Assembly: GCF_007923265.1 (NCBI RefSeq)
Contig: NZ_VOJA01000004.1
Location: 398,584-462,583, forward strand
Direction: 5' to 3'
Length of the DNA stretch: 64,000 bases
DNA from: Francisella salimarina
GTDB lineage: Bacteria > Pseudomonadota > Gammaproteobacteria > Francisellales > Francisellaceae
The translations under genes and the position numbers were made by a program. Below, one piece after another: positions 1 through 8,315 of the stretch; within the stretch, counting starts at the first letter, position 1; every line of letters starts with the position of its first letter. The notes beneath the pieces were generated by a model that had not been told where the DNA came from, did not search any database, and was given only the letters and a program-made list of their open reading frames with translations.

Positions 1-236
1 GTTTTCTGATCAATGTTTTCTAGCTTTAGTTGTATACTATTTCTTTTGGCATATTTTATATATTCAATTATGAGTGATAAACCGGAACTATCAATTTTTG
101 TACATGGTGAAAAATCGATAATCCATATAATGTCTAGCTTAGTTAGATCCTTTTTGTATGTCTTATAGAGTTGTGAAACTGTTTTTAGAGTCAATTCTGA
201 TTCTATAATCCATTTATTATTATTTATTGCTATCAT
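1..236 (-). CDS. mlaB: MlaB-like STAS-domain protein (partial, C-terminus outside window)
   Basis: Translating the minus strand from the ATG at 236 gives an open frame that runs off the left edge (about 78 residues seen). It reads MIAINNNKWIIESELTLKTV and contains the STAS core with a DSSGL motif, the usual phosphorylatable-serine site of this fold. Its start overlaps the mlaC stop by four bases (ATGA), so it is the last visible gene of the mlaFEDC operon and translationally coupled. MlaB is the small cytoplasmic partner that binds the MlaF ATPase in the MlaFEDB inner-membrane complex. The role comes from family and position. Confidence 0.85.
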   Translation of the reverse strand, partial: MIAINNNKWIIESELTLKTVSQLYKTYKKDLTKLDIIWIIDFSPCTKIDSSGLSLIIEYIKYAKRNSIQLKLENIDQK

Positions 237-898
237 TCTATACTTTGAAGATTATAGTTCTTGTCCAAAAGTTTTGGATATGTCTTTTCTTTAATTTTTT
301 GAGTAACTTTTTTAGCGGCTTCTGTCATTTCTGGAACAGTTTTATAGGCTGCAAATTGTTGTTGGTATGTTCTTAGAATACTTACACCTGCAACATCAAA
401 GTCATATATATGCCATTGATTATCTTTTTGGAACATTTTCACTGCAAAGTCAGAGCTTTGATTGTTATCAATGTTAGTAATTTTACCATTTACTACAACT
501 ATTGGTTTTTTCTCCCAACTATTGTCATCCTTGTTGAACGGGAATAGAGTTAACTTGTATTTGCCTGCGTATGCCACATTTTTGGCATACATAAATGCTA
601 ACATCTCTGTTGCTGAACGTATAAATTGTTTTTGTTCCTCTGGAGTTGCTTGTTTCCATTTTGGTGTGCCAACTACAAGCTGAGCAATTACTTTGGGTGC
701 AACTATTGGAATAATTTCTGCATCGACAAGACGTAACAATTTATAAGGATCTTGCTTGTACTCTTCAGCATTCTTGATTAGCTTATCTTGAGTTTTTACT
801 ATAGTTCTGTTGAGCATATCAACTGGGTTCTCTATAGCCCAAGCACTTGATATAGTTAACACCATAATCATAAATAAGATTGAAATTTTACGTAGCAT
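233..898 (-). CDS. mlaC: MlaC, periplasmic phospholipid-binding protein
   Basis: MlaC (Tgt2/toluene-tolerance family) shuttles phospholipid between the outer-membrane MlaA complex and the inner-membrane MlaFEDB complex. The frame is open 32 codons further upstream, to 994, but that would overlap mlaD. The ATG at 898 is preferred because AGGA lies about 9 bases upstream and the protein then begins with a clean signal peptide (MLRKISILFMIMVLTISSAWA). The mature part has the MlaC pattern, including 'VVNGKITNIDNNQSSDFAVK' and 'WHIYDFDVAGVSI'. It lies between mlaD and mlaB in one operon. No mlaA is in the window. Confidence 0.93.
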   Translation of the reverse strand: MLRKISILFMIMVLTISSAWAIENPVDMLNRTIVKTQDKLIKNAEEYKQDPYKLLRLVDAEIIPIVAPKVIAQLVVGTPKWKQATPEEQKQFIRSATEMLAFMYAKNVAYAGKYKLTLFPFNKDDNSWEKKPIVVVNGKITNIDNNQSSDFAVKMFQKDNQWHIYDFDVAGVSILRTYQQQFAAYKTVPEMTEAAKKVTQKIKEKTYPKLLDKNYNLQSIE

Positions 899-974
899 AG
901 TCAGTTTTCCTAGATTTAATTTACCAGCATAGATTTTAATACAAAAATAATATATTTTAAAGTAGCAAATCTTA

Positions 975-1505
975 TCACTTGCCTTTATCGTCATCCTTTC
1001 CTGCTACGAAGGTGTTTATTAATGATCCTAGATCTAAAGCAGATTGCGTGTTTTCAAGCTCTATTACACTGCCTTGATGTAAGTACTTATCTTGCTCAGA
1101 GTTACTTTCGGTATCACCAATACCTGCTATAGACATTATATCTTCACTAGGTGGAGTTAGTGCAACATAGTTATCTCCTAAAATGCCTGACATTGCTACT
1201 GCAGCAGAGTAGTTGGCAGGAATTTTCTTATCGCTATTTATTGTGATAGTGACTGCAGCCATAAAGCCGTTATAAGTTTTTTCTAATGAAATTTTTGTAA
1301 CTCTACCTACTTCTACACCAGCAATTTTTACAGAGGCATTTGTGCGTAGGGATCCTACATTTTTAAAATCTGCTTCAATTGAGTATTCGTTTGATCCAAA
1401 TGATTTAAAAGATGTTCCACTTACCTTAAATGTTAAAAATACAAGGCATAAAACACCTATGATAATAAAAATTCCTACAGAGGTTTCAAAATGTTTGTTC
1501 CTCAT
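975..1505 (-). CDS. mlaD: MlaD, MCE-domain phospholipid transport protein
   Basis: An N-terminal membrane anchor (residues about 9-28, VGIFIIIGVLCLVFLTFKV) is followed by a single MCE domain (about residues 38-118) with the typical 'VGSLRTNASVKIAGVEVGRV' segment and 'SGILGDNYVALTPP'. MlaD forms the hexameric ring on the periplasmic face of the MlaFEDB transporter and holds lipid during transfer. The 176-residue length is normal for MlaD. The ATG shares one base with the mlaE stop (TAATG), indicating coupled translation. The Asp/Gly/Lys-rich tail ('AGKDDDKGK') is charged and probably flexible. Confidence 0.95.
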   Translation of the reverse strand: MRNKHFETSVGIFIIIGVLCLVFLTFKVSGTSFKSFGSNEYSIEADFKNVGSLRTNASVKIAGVEVGRVTKISLEKTYNGFMAAVTITINSDKKIPANYSAAVAMSGILGDNYVALTPPSEDIMSIAGIGDTESNSEQDKYLHQGSVIELENTQSALDLGSLINTFVAGKDDDKGK

Positions 1506-2269
1506 TAAATTCCTCCAAACATAATCGATGTTAAAATTAGATCTGCACCTAAGACACTCATACAGCAGTATACAACAGTTTTTGTAGTAGCTTTAGCAAT
1601 ACCATTTGAGTCAGCGATACAGTAGTAGCCTTGGTATAGCGCTATCCATGCAGTTATAAATGCAAAAACAAGGCTCTTGATAATACCATTTGTAATATCT
1701 GAAATTGTGACAGATGATTGGATATTGCTCCAGAATTCCCCATAACTGATTCCTAATCCAGCCTCTGCAAGTACGAACCCAGCAAGTATTGCAACAGTTG
1801 CAAAGATAAGTGCTAAGATTGGTCCGCTAATTACACATGCCCAGAATCTTGTGGATAGTATAAAGCTAATAGGATTAACATTCATAACTTTTAAGCTATT
1901 GATTTGATCTGTTGCTTTCATTAATCCAATTTCAGATGTGATCGAGCTACAAGCTCGTCCAGCAAAAAGCATAGCAGTAACTACAGGACCAAGTTCTCTT
2001 AGAACACTTAAAGCAACCATTACACCTAGTAGTGAGTGAGCTCCAAATTTTGATAGTGTATAATAGCCTTGTAGACTTAATACTAGTCCTATAAAAATTC
2101 CAGATGTAACTATAATAATAATAGAGTTTACACCAACAGCTTTTATCTGTGTTATGCAATCTCTTATGTTTAGTTTACTGAAAATTATTCTTAATATAAG
2201 ATCAACAGATCTTAACAAGTTATACGATAGAGAGATTGTAAGTTTATATATATTACTAAAAGCTAACAT
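1505..2269 (-). CDS. mlaE: MlaE, phospholipid ABC transporter permease
   Basis: A 254-residue multi-spanning protein of the MlaE/YrbE permease family. It has the N-terminal interfacial helix, then hydrophobic spans with the conserved 'VLRELGPVVTAMLFAGR' and 'SEIGLMKATDQINSLKVM' segments that contact the ATPase. MlaE is the membrane core of MlaFEDB, moving phospholipid between the inner membrane and MlaD. An AAGGTG ribosome site precedes the ATG at 2269. mlaF ends three bases upstream, so the two genes form a tight operon pair. Confidence 0.95.
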   Translation of the reverse strand: MLAFSNIYKLTISLSYNLLRSVDLILRIIFSKLNIRDCITQIKAVGVNSIIIIVTSGIFIGLVLSLQGYYTLSKFGAHSLLGVMVALSVLRELGPVVTAMLFAGRACSSITSEIGLMKATDQINSLKVMNVNPISFILSTRFWACVISGPILALIFATVAILAGFVLAEAGLGISYGEFWSNIQSSVTISDITNGIIKSLVFAFITAWIALYQGYYCIADSNGIAKATTKTVVYCCMSVLGADLILTSIMFGGI

Positions 2270-2272
2270 GGT

Positions 2273-3067
2273 TCACCTTAAAATCTCATTGTAAAAGAAG
2301 TTTTTATCTACTGATTTTTTATCTCTATTTTCTAGAGGTCTACCAGCCAAGAAGTCTTGTATTTGCTTATCTTTACTATTTTTTATATTTTCAGGCGTAT
2401 CGCTAGCTATGACTTTTTTGTTACCTACTATAATAATATGATCAGAGATACTTAATGACTCTTGTATATCATGAGAGACGATTAAAGAAGTCATTCCTAA
2501 TGATTCATTTAGTGTAGAAATAAGTTCTAATAATTTGTTAAAAGAGGCTGGGTCCTGGCCTGTGAATGGCTCATCATACATCATGATGTCAGGATCCATA
2601 GCTATCGATCTTGCAAGCGCGACTCTACGAGCCATTCCTCCAGATAGTTCACTTGGCATCATATCAACTGTGTGTGCTAGCCTAACAGCTTGAAGTTTTA
2701 ATAAAACGATATTATGAATTAATTCTTCACTAAGGTTTGTATTTTTTCGTAGTGGAAAAGCAATATTATCATAGACACTTAGGTGTGTAAAAAGAGCCCC
2801 TGATTGAAAGAGAAACCCCATTTTCTTGCGTAGTTTGGCTAATTGTTTCTCTCGTGTGCTTTTGCTGATAATAGAATTATCAATATAGATATTACCTGAA
2901 TCAGGTTTTATTAGCCCTGCAATGAGTTGTAAGATAGTTGTTTTCCCAGCTCCGGATGGCCCTAAGATTGTAGTTATTTTGTTAGATGGTATTAAGAATG
3001 AAATATCATCATAAATACAGCGCTCATCTCTATAAAAGGAAACATTCCTAAACTCAATATTACTCAT
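2273..3067 (-). CDS. mlaF: MlaF, phospholipid ABC transporter ATPase
   Basis: A complete ABC ATPase of 264 residues: Walker A 'GPSGAGKTT' near residue 36, Q-loop 'FQSGALF', signature 'LSGGMARRVALARS', Walker B 'IMMYDEPF' and H-loop 'SHD'. The 'LSGGM' signature and the 'GPSGAGK' loop are typical of Mla-type ATPases. It powers MlaE. It is first in the visible mlaFEDCB order and follows minE by 14 bases on the same strand, so it may be cotranscribed with the division-site genes. Confidence 0.95.
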   Translation of the reverse strand: MSNIEFRNVSFYRDERCIYDDISFLIPSNKITTILGPSGAGKTTILQLIAGLIKPDSGNIYIDNSIISKSTREKQLAKLRKKMGFLFQSGALFTHLSVYDNIAFPLRKNTNLSEELIHNIVLLKLQAVRLAHTVDMMPSELSGGMARRVALARSIAMDPDIMMYDEPFTGQDPASFNKLLELISTLNESLGMTSLIVSHDIQESLSISDHIIIVGNKKVIASDTPENIKNSKDKQIQDFLAGRPLENRDKKSVDKNFFYNEILR

Positions 3068-3081
3068 TATAAAATAATAGA

Positions 3082-3354
3082 CTAATTAAAAGGAATATTA
3101 ACTTCTATTGTTGAATTCTTGCTACTATCTTCAACTTTTATATCAATGTCACGAATATTATCTTCGGATAAAGCGACATATTTTTTAACAACTTCAATGA
3201 TTTCATCTTTAAGTTCAGCGAGTAAATGACTACTGATTTTTGAAGATCTTGGATGCAACTCATTTCTTTGATGTGCAACAATGATTTGAAGTCTTTCTTT
3301 TGCTAAAGAGGCGCTCTGTTGTTTTTTGCCTAATCCAAAAAGTTTAGCTAACAT
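3082..3354 (-). CDS. minE: MinE, cell division topological specificity factor
   Basis: A 90-residue MinE. The N-terminus '[11 protein letters not shown]' is the membrane-binding helix. '[14 protein letters not shown]' is the MinD-interacting segment and the C-terminal half is the dimerising topological-specificity domain. MinE stimulates MinD ATPase and drives pole-to-pole oscillation so that FtsZ assembles at midcell. It follows minD by two bases in the order minC-minD-minE. Confidence 0.95.
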   Translation of the reverse strand: MLAKLFGLGKKQQSASLAKERLQIIVAHQRNELHPRSSKISSHLLAELKDEIIEVVKKYVALSEDNIRDIDIKVEDSSKNSTIEVNIPFN

Positions 3355-3356
3355 AG

Positions 3357-4181
3357 TTACGATTTACCTATTAATTTTTTAAAGAAACCAGTTTTTTGCT
3401 CTGTGTATCTCATTGGTATATCTTTACCAAGAATTCTATCTACTGCATCAAAGAATGCTTTGGCAGCTATAGTATCGTCAAGATGAGTTACAGGATGGCC
3501 GCTATTTGAAGCTTCTAGAATATCTTTAGATTCTGGAATTATTCCTACGATAGGAGTATATAGTATCTCACTAACATCCTCAGCCCTTAGCATTGCTCCA
3601 GCTTTTGCTCTAGCTGAATCATATCTATTCAGAAGTAGATGAATTTCTTTAAACTCACCTTCTTTTTGTGCCTTTAGAGTTTTGCTAGATAGCATTCCTA
3701 ATATTCTATCAGAGTCTCTTACAGATGAAACCTCAGGGTTAGTTACTATAATTGCAGCATCTGCACATCTCATAGCCATTAAAGAACCTTTTTCAATACC
3801 TGCTGGCGAGTCACAAATAATTATATCGAAAGATTGTTTTAATTCTTCGACTACTCTATCTACACCTTCTTCAGTAAGAGCATCTTTATCTCTAGTTTGT
3901 GAAGCAGGTATAAGATATAAGTTATCAATTCTCTTATCTTTGATAATAGCCTGGTTTATAGTAGCTTCTTCTCTTACAACATTTATCAAGTCATAAACAA
4001 CTCTTCTTTCACAACCCATAATAAGATCGAGGTTTCTTAAACCAACATCGAAATCAATAACAACTGTTTTAAGGTTTCTTCTTGCGAAAGCGTATGCAAT
4101 AGCTGCACTAGAAGTTGTTTTACCAACGCCGCCTTTACCTGAAGTAACTACGAAAACCTTACCTTGTTTTTTTTCACTCAT
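3357..4181 (-). CDS. minD: MinD, septum-site ATPase
   Basis: A 274-residue ParA/MinD ATPase with the deviant Walker A motif '[16 protein letters not shown]' near residue 14, switch I '[17 protein letters not shown]' and '[11 protein letters not shown]' (switch II/Walker B). The last residues ('[11 protein letters not shown]') form the amphipathic membrane-targeting helix. MinD recruits MinC to the membrane and is displaced by MinE. It lies between minC (30-base gap) and minE (2-base gap). Confidence 0.97.
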   Translation of the reverse strand: MSEKKQGKVFVVTSGKGGVGKTTSSAAIAYAFARRNLKTVVIDFDVGLRNLDLIMGCERRVVYDLINVVREEATINQAIIKDKRIDNLYLIPASQTRDKDALTEEGVDRVVEELKQSFDIIICDSPAGIEKGSLMAMRCADAAIIVTNPEVSSVRDSDRILGMLSSKTLKAQKEGEFKEIHLLLNRYDSARAKAGAMLRAEDVSEILYTPIVGIIPESKDILEASNSGHPVTHLDDTIAAKAFFDAVDRILGKDIPMRYTEQKTGFFKKLIGKS

Positions 4182-4211
4182 TTTAGTTTAAGCCTCTTAT
4201 TTTTAATTACT

Positions 4212-4898
4212 TTAAAAACCTTCTATATGGATTTTATCATCTTGTAGATATACTATATACCCATCAGTTTTGGAACTATCAACAGGTATACTTTCATTGT
4301 TGAGTGTAACATATTTTCCTGCGATAGAGACTAATTCTGCTTTTAGGTCTTTACATACTATTTTAGCATCTTTGTTTCCTGAGCTGCCAGCAATTACTCT
4401 ACCACCAACCCTGCCATATACAATAATACTACCATCGGCTATAATCTCAGCACCATTATTAACATTTGCCGTGACAATCACATCTGCATCTCGGGCATTA
4501 ATAGACTGACCAGTACGCACAGGAGAGGTAATTATTTTTGTTGAATAGGATTGTTTAGCCTCATCAATAGCTGCTTCTTTGGCTTTACCACTTTTAAGAA
4601 TATTGTGACCAGACTTGGCTAGTTGGGTTTTTATCTCTTTGTTATCAACTACAAAGCCTATTGGAACCATACCATTGTTTTTGAATGATTCTATAACTTT
4701 CTCTAAAAAATTGAGAGAACACTTTTCACTTTTATCTATATCGCGAATATCAATCGCAAAAGGAGTATTTTGGAAAAAAGATGGTGACTGCGAGAGTTTT
4801 GAGTTGAGTAAACTCTCAATCTGTGTAATTTCAGTTACATTAATATTAATGGCACTGATAGTATAGTTACCACCTTTAAAATGAAAAGCTTGCTTCAT
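4212..4898 (-). CDS. minC: MinC, septum-site inhibitor of FtsZ
   Basis: A 228-residue MinC with two domains. Residues about 1-105 are the FtsZ-binding N-domain ('FHFKGGNYTISAININ'). Residues about 125-228 are the C-terminal beta-helix that dimerises and binds MinD, with the repeated glycine pattern 'NNGAEIIADGSIIVYGRVGG'. The gene sits 35 bases after rpmG on the same strand, so transcription may continue from the ribosomal protein genes. Confidence 0.95.
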   Translation of the reverse strand: MKQAFHFKGGNYTISAININVTEITQIESLLNSKLSQSPSFFQNTPFAIDIRDIDKSEKCSLNFLEKVIESFKNNGMVPIGFVVDNKEIKTQLAKSGHNILKSGKAKEAAIDEAKQSYSTKIITSPVRTGQSINARDADVIVTANVNNGAEIIADGSIIVYGRVGGRVIAGSSGNKDAKIVCKDLKAELVSIAGKYVTLNNESIPVDSSKTDGYIVYLQDDKIHIEGF

Positions 4899-4933
4899 GT
4901 GTAAGGCCTTAAAAGTTTAAGAATATATTATTT

Positions 4934-5089
4934 CTATTTGATCTTAGCTTCTTTATACATTACATGTTTGCGAACTACAGGATCAAACTTTTTAATTTCC
5001 ATTTTGTTTGGCATTTCTCTTTTATTTTTAGTAGTAGTGTAGAAGTGTCCAGTCTTAGCAGAAGATACTAATCTAATCTTTTCTCTCAT
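4934..5089 (-). CDS. rpmG: 50S ribosomal protein L33
   Basis: Translation of the minus strand from the ATG at 5089 gives 51 residues starting [20 protein letters not shown] and ending in YKEAKIK, a standard bacterial L33. It is the form without the zinc-binding cysteine pairs (no Cys at all), as in many gammaproteobacteria. It follows rpmB by 30 bases, the usual rpmB-rpmG pair, and precedes minC. Confidence 0.95.
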   Translation of the reverse strand: MREKIRLVSSAKTGHFYTTTKNKREMPNKMEIKKFDPVVRKHVMYKEAKIK

Positions 5090-5119
5090 TTTTCTTATTC
5101 CTCTTTATACAAAGCTTAA

Positions 5120-5356
5120 TTAAATTTTGTGACCTTGAGCTCTTAGGTCAGCAAGAACGGCATCAATACCTTTTTTATCAATAATTCTCATACCTTTTGA
5201 GCTAACTTTTAGCTTGATATACTTATTTTCACTTTCAACCCAAAATCTATGAGTGTGAAGATTAGGCAAAAATCTTCTTCTTGTTTTGTTTTGTGCGTGA
5301 GAAACATTATTACCAGTAGCAGGTCTTTTACCTGTAACTATACAAACTTTAGACAT
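5120..5356 (-). CDS. rpmB: 50S ribosomal protein L28
   Basis: A 78-residue L28 with the family start '[20 protein letters not shown]' and '[18 protein letters not shown]'. A strong ribosome site (GGGAGG) lies about 8 bases upstream of the ATG at 5356, consistent with high expression. It is the first gene of the minus-strand run rpmB-rpmG-minCDE-mlaFEDCB. Confidence 0.97.
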   Translation of the reverse strand: MSKVCIVTGKRPATGNNVSHAQNKTRRRFLPNLHTHRFWVESENKYIKLKVSSKGMRIIDKKGIDAVLADLRAQGHKI

Positions 5357-5492
5357 TTAGAAACCCTCCCTGGGCAAATTTATTTATTATTTTTATACAA
5401 TATCTCGATGATTTTATTATTTTTTGTCCAAAAAGTAAACTAGTAATATAAATAAGTTTTACTGTTTTGCTTATGGCTCTAGACTTTGGTGT

Positions 5493-5819
5493 TTATACAA
5501 GAGGAGTTCCTCCTGCTTGAGCAGAGTCTTGAATGTTATTGTTATAGGTGAAGTTATTCTCTCCTTCATATCCCTCGGCTGGAGTTGGATTAACATGTTT
5601 TGATGGAGCGCTTGGGTCATTATCTATCTTGTCATCACTGTTGCTTGATGATGAACTTTGTTGTTTTGATTTGTTCATCATGCTAGAGCCTGAAATGGCA
5701 ATTGTAGAACCTGAGCTTGCATTTTTTTCATCTGGTAAGTATAAGGCTCCAGTTTGACCACAAGCAGTTAATCCTAAAATTGATGCGATTGAAATAGTAA
5801 TTAATAATTTTCTCTTCAT
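5493..5819 (-). CDS. Small LptM-like (YifL-type) lipoprotein
   Basis: A 108-residue predicted lipoprotein with signal peptide and lipobox 'LTAC' (lipidated Cys20), followed by 'GQTGALYLPDE'. This CGxxGxLYxP signature is that of LptM (formerly YifL), a short lipoprotein that associates with the LptD/LptE LPS translocon in E. coli. The rest is a low-complexity Ser/Asn/Asp-rich tail, longer than usual for the family. It is not next to lysA/dapF as in E. coli. The LptM role is inferred from the N-terminal motif only. Confidence 0.7.
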   Translation of the reverse strand: MKRKLLITISIASILGLTACGQTGALYLPDEKNASSGSTIAISGSSMMNKSKQQSSSSSNSDDKIDNDPSAPSKHVNPTPAEGYEGENNFTYNNNIQDSAQAGGTPLV

Positions 5820-5951
5820 GATGTTTATATTTTTTAGTTATAAGTTGCTTATTCAAATTTAACAATAAATGGTACTATTAGCAATTGAATTGTTAATTTA
5901 ACTTTTGAGATGTTAAAATTCAGTTTAGTCGACTTTCTAGTTTAAAAGTTT

Positions 5952-7991
5952 ATGCAATTTAATGAAGTCAAAGGTGTTGGTGAGGCAACTATTAAAGCGC
6001 TAGCTAAATATAATCTGTATAATCCGGATGACCTTTTGACAATCTTCCCTAAAGAGTACAAAGATACTCGTTTTGTCAGCACCATAAGTTCTTTGGTGGA
6101 AGATAAGAAGTATCTCATTGAGGGTAGAATAACCAATTTAACATACAAGAAGTTTGGTAAGAAATTCTTACGCTTTGTAGTAAATGATGAGACTGGAATT
6201 TGTACTATTGTAATGTTTAAATTTTACCCTAATCAAATAGTTGCACTTGAAAATGCTGAATATGTGCGTTGCTATGGTAAAGTCGATTTATCTTTGAGTC
6301 CACAAATGGTTCATCCAGAATGGGCAGTTATAAAAGATGGTGTGTGTGCTATCAAAAAAGAGTTTTCACCAGTTTATCGGTTAAAAAAGGTCTCTGATAA
6401 AGTGGTGTCTAGAATAATTTTATCTTGCCTTAAAAGTAAAAGTGTTGCAGATATTTTACCAAGACAGCTATTGCGTGGATTTGGTTTGATGAGTTTTAGT
6501 GATGCCTTGTATTATGTCCATGCTCTTACAGATTCTATAGATGACAAATTTATAAATATTGCTAGATCTTCTATAAAGTTTGAAGAAATGCTTGCCTACA
6601 AACTTGCTGAGGAGAGTATTCGTAAAAGCATAATAAATAGTAGTGCTCCAAGATTGTCTTTAGAAGAGTCTCAGCAAAATGAATTTTATAAAAAGTTACC
6701 TTATCAATTAACCCAAGCTCAGCAACGTACAATCACAGAGATTTTAGCGGATATAAGTCAATCAAGTGCAATGATAAGGCTTCTGCAAGGTGATGTTGGT
6801 GCTGGTAAAACAATTGTGGCAGCTATGGCTGTATATACTGCAGTTAAGTCAGGATATCAAGCAGTTGTGATGGCGCCTACAGAGATTTTAGCTGAGCAAC
6901 ATTATAGTTTTTTTGCATCATATATGGCAGATTTGGATATTGAGGTTGTACCACTATTAGGTAAGTTAACTGCAAAGCAAACTAGAGAAAGTTTAGAGAT
7001 TATTAAGTCTAAAAAAGATTGTGTTATTGTCGGAACTCATGCTGTGTTTCAAGAGCGTGTTGAGTATTGTAATTTGGGTCTGGTAGTTGTTGATGAGCAA
7101 CATAGGTTTGGTGTTGAGCAGCGTTTAGCTTTAATTAATAAATCATCTCTAAACGATAGGCATTTGGTGCCTCATCAGCTCATAATTTCAGCTACACCTA
7201 TTCCTAGAACTCTAGCGATGACTCTGTATGGAAATTTGCAATTATCAATACTTGATGAGTTACCGCCTAATCGTAAGCCTATAGTAACAACGGTCTTAAA
7301 TAGAGCTAAAAAACAAAGTTTAATAGGTAAGGTTAAAGAAGCAGTATCTCGTGGCGAACAAGTATATTGGGTTTGTCCTTTGGTTGAAGAGTCTGAAAAT
7401 ATGGACTTTTTACAGGATGTCAAAACTTTACATAAAGAACTAGCAGAAGCTTTAGGACAGGAAAATGTAGGTCTTGTATACGGCAGCATGAAATCAAAAG
7501 ATAAAATACAAGAGATGAGTGATTTTAAAGCCAAAAAGTACAAGGTATTGGTTGCCACTACAGTGATTGAGGTTGGGGTAGATGTGCCAAATGCGAGTAT
7601 TATGATTATCGATAATGCCGAAAGATTAGGTATATCTCAGCTTCATCAGCTAAGAGGAAGAGTCGGTAGAGGGGCAAAGGAGAGTTATTGTATACTGCTT
7701 TATAGTGATAGGATAAGTGAAGTTGGCAAGAAAAGACTATCGCTTGTAAGAGAGTCGCAAGATGGTTTTTATTTGGCTGAGAAAGATCTCGAGATACGCG
7801 GAGCGGGAGATATCTTAGGTAAAGAGCAGTCAGGAGTTTCAACATTTAAGACTTTTGATATAAATGAGTATTATGATAATTATGATAAAATATCTGGTGT
7901 TACAGCTATAGTAGAAAGTGAATATCCACATCTAAAAAAGAAATTGGTGGATAAGTGGTTTAAGCAAAGAGTAAATTACGTGGATGTGTGA
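5952..7991 (+). CDS. recG: RecG, ATP-dependent DNA helicase
   Basis: A 679-residue RecG. It has an N-terminal wedge/OB region (to about residue 230), then superfamily 2 helicase motifs: Walker A 'LLQGDVGAGKT' near residue 280, motif II 'VVVDEQHRFGVEQR', motif III 'ISATPIPRTLAM', and in the second domain 'QLRGRVGRG' with the terminal 'EIRGAGDILG' (TRG-type) segment. RecG remodels stalled forks and R-loops. Its stop overlaps a small membrane-protein frame downstream. Confidence 0.97.
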   Translation: MQFNEVKGVGEATIKALAKYNLYNPDDLLTIFPKEYKDTRFVSTISSLVEDKKYLIEGRITNLTYKKFGKKFLRFVVNDETGICTIVMFKFYPNQIVALENAEYVRCYGKVDLSLSPQMVHPEWAVIKDGVCAIKKEFSPVYRLKKVSDKVVSRIILSCLKSKSVADILPRQLLRGFGLMSFSDALYYVHALTDSIDDKFINIARSSIKFEEMLAYKLAEESIRKSIINSSAPRLSLEESQQNEFYKKLPYQLTQAQQRTITEILADISQSSAMIRLLQGDVGAGKTIVAAMAVYTAVKSGYQAVVMAPTEILAEQHYSFFASYMADLDIEVVPLLGKLTAKQTRESLEIIKSKKDCVIVGTHAVFQERVEYCNLGLVVVDEQHRFGVEQRLALINKSSLNDRHLVPHQLIISATPIPRTLAMTLYGNLQLSILDELPPNRKPIVTTVLNRAKKQSLIGKVKEAVSRGEQVYWVCPLVEESENMDFLQDVKTLHKELAEALGQENVGLVYGSMKSKDKIQEMSDFKAKKYKVLVATTVIEVGVDVPNASIMIIDNAERLGISQLHQLRGRVGRGAKESYCILLYSDRISEVGKKRLSLVRESQDGFYLAEKDLEIRGAGDILGKEQSGVSTFKTFDINEYYDNYDKISGVTAIVESEYPHLKKKLVDKWFKQRVNYVDV

Positions 7992-8191
7992 TTATTATGT
8001 TATTGGCTAGTGTGGTTGCAATTTTAATTGGTTTGATAGCTACGGTGGTAGTTGTTAGGACATTGTATAAGCATAGTGTTAGGAAAGGAACACTTAAATC
8101 TAAGAAAGATAAAGTTATTAATGGAGTTATCGTTGGTTTAGTGTTTTTTTGTGTAAGTAGTTTCTCATATGTGCTAATCATAAATATTTGA
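7988..8191 (+). CDS. Small two-helix membrane protein, unknown function
   Basis: A 67-residue frame with two hydrophobic segments (about residues 4-25 and 45-65) separated by a short basic loop ('YKHSVRKGTLKSKKDK'). The GTG at 7988 overlaps the recG stop (GTGA) and would couple it to recG. An ATG at 7997 is the alternative start. No family is recognised. The clean two-helix pattern and coupling argue that it is real, but it is too short to be certain. Confidence 0.55.
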   Translation: MIIMLLASVVAILIGLIATVVVVRTLYKHSVRKGTLKSKKDKVINGVIVGLVFFCVSSFSYVLIINI

Positions 8192-8246
8192 GGCTTACTT
8201 GGTTGCTTTAAGAACTATAGCAAATGGATATAATAAGATTATAAAC

Positions 8247-8276
8247 TTAAAAAATATTCGCTAATATTGGTATAAT
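8247..8276 (+). promoter_or_regulatory. Candidate sigma-70 promoter for fumA
   Basis: TATAAT at 8271-8276 is preceded by TGG, forming an extended -10 (TGnTATAAT). A weak -35 (TTAAAA, 8247-8252) lies 18 bases upstream. This leaves a leader of about 30 bases before the fumA ATG at 8316, which has AGAGGA as ribosome site. Confidence 0.6.
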
Positions 8277-8315
8277 AAAGGTGAATATTGTATTTAAAAA
8301 CAAGAGGATTAGCTA

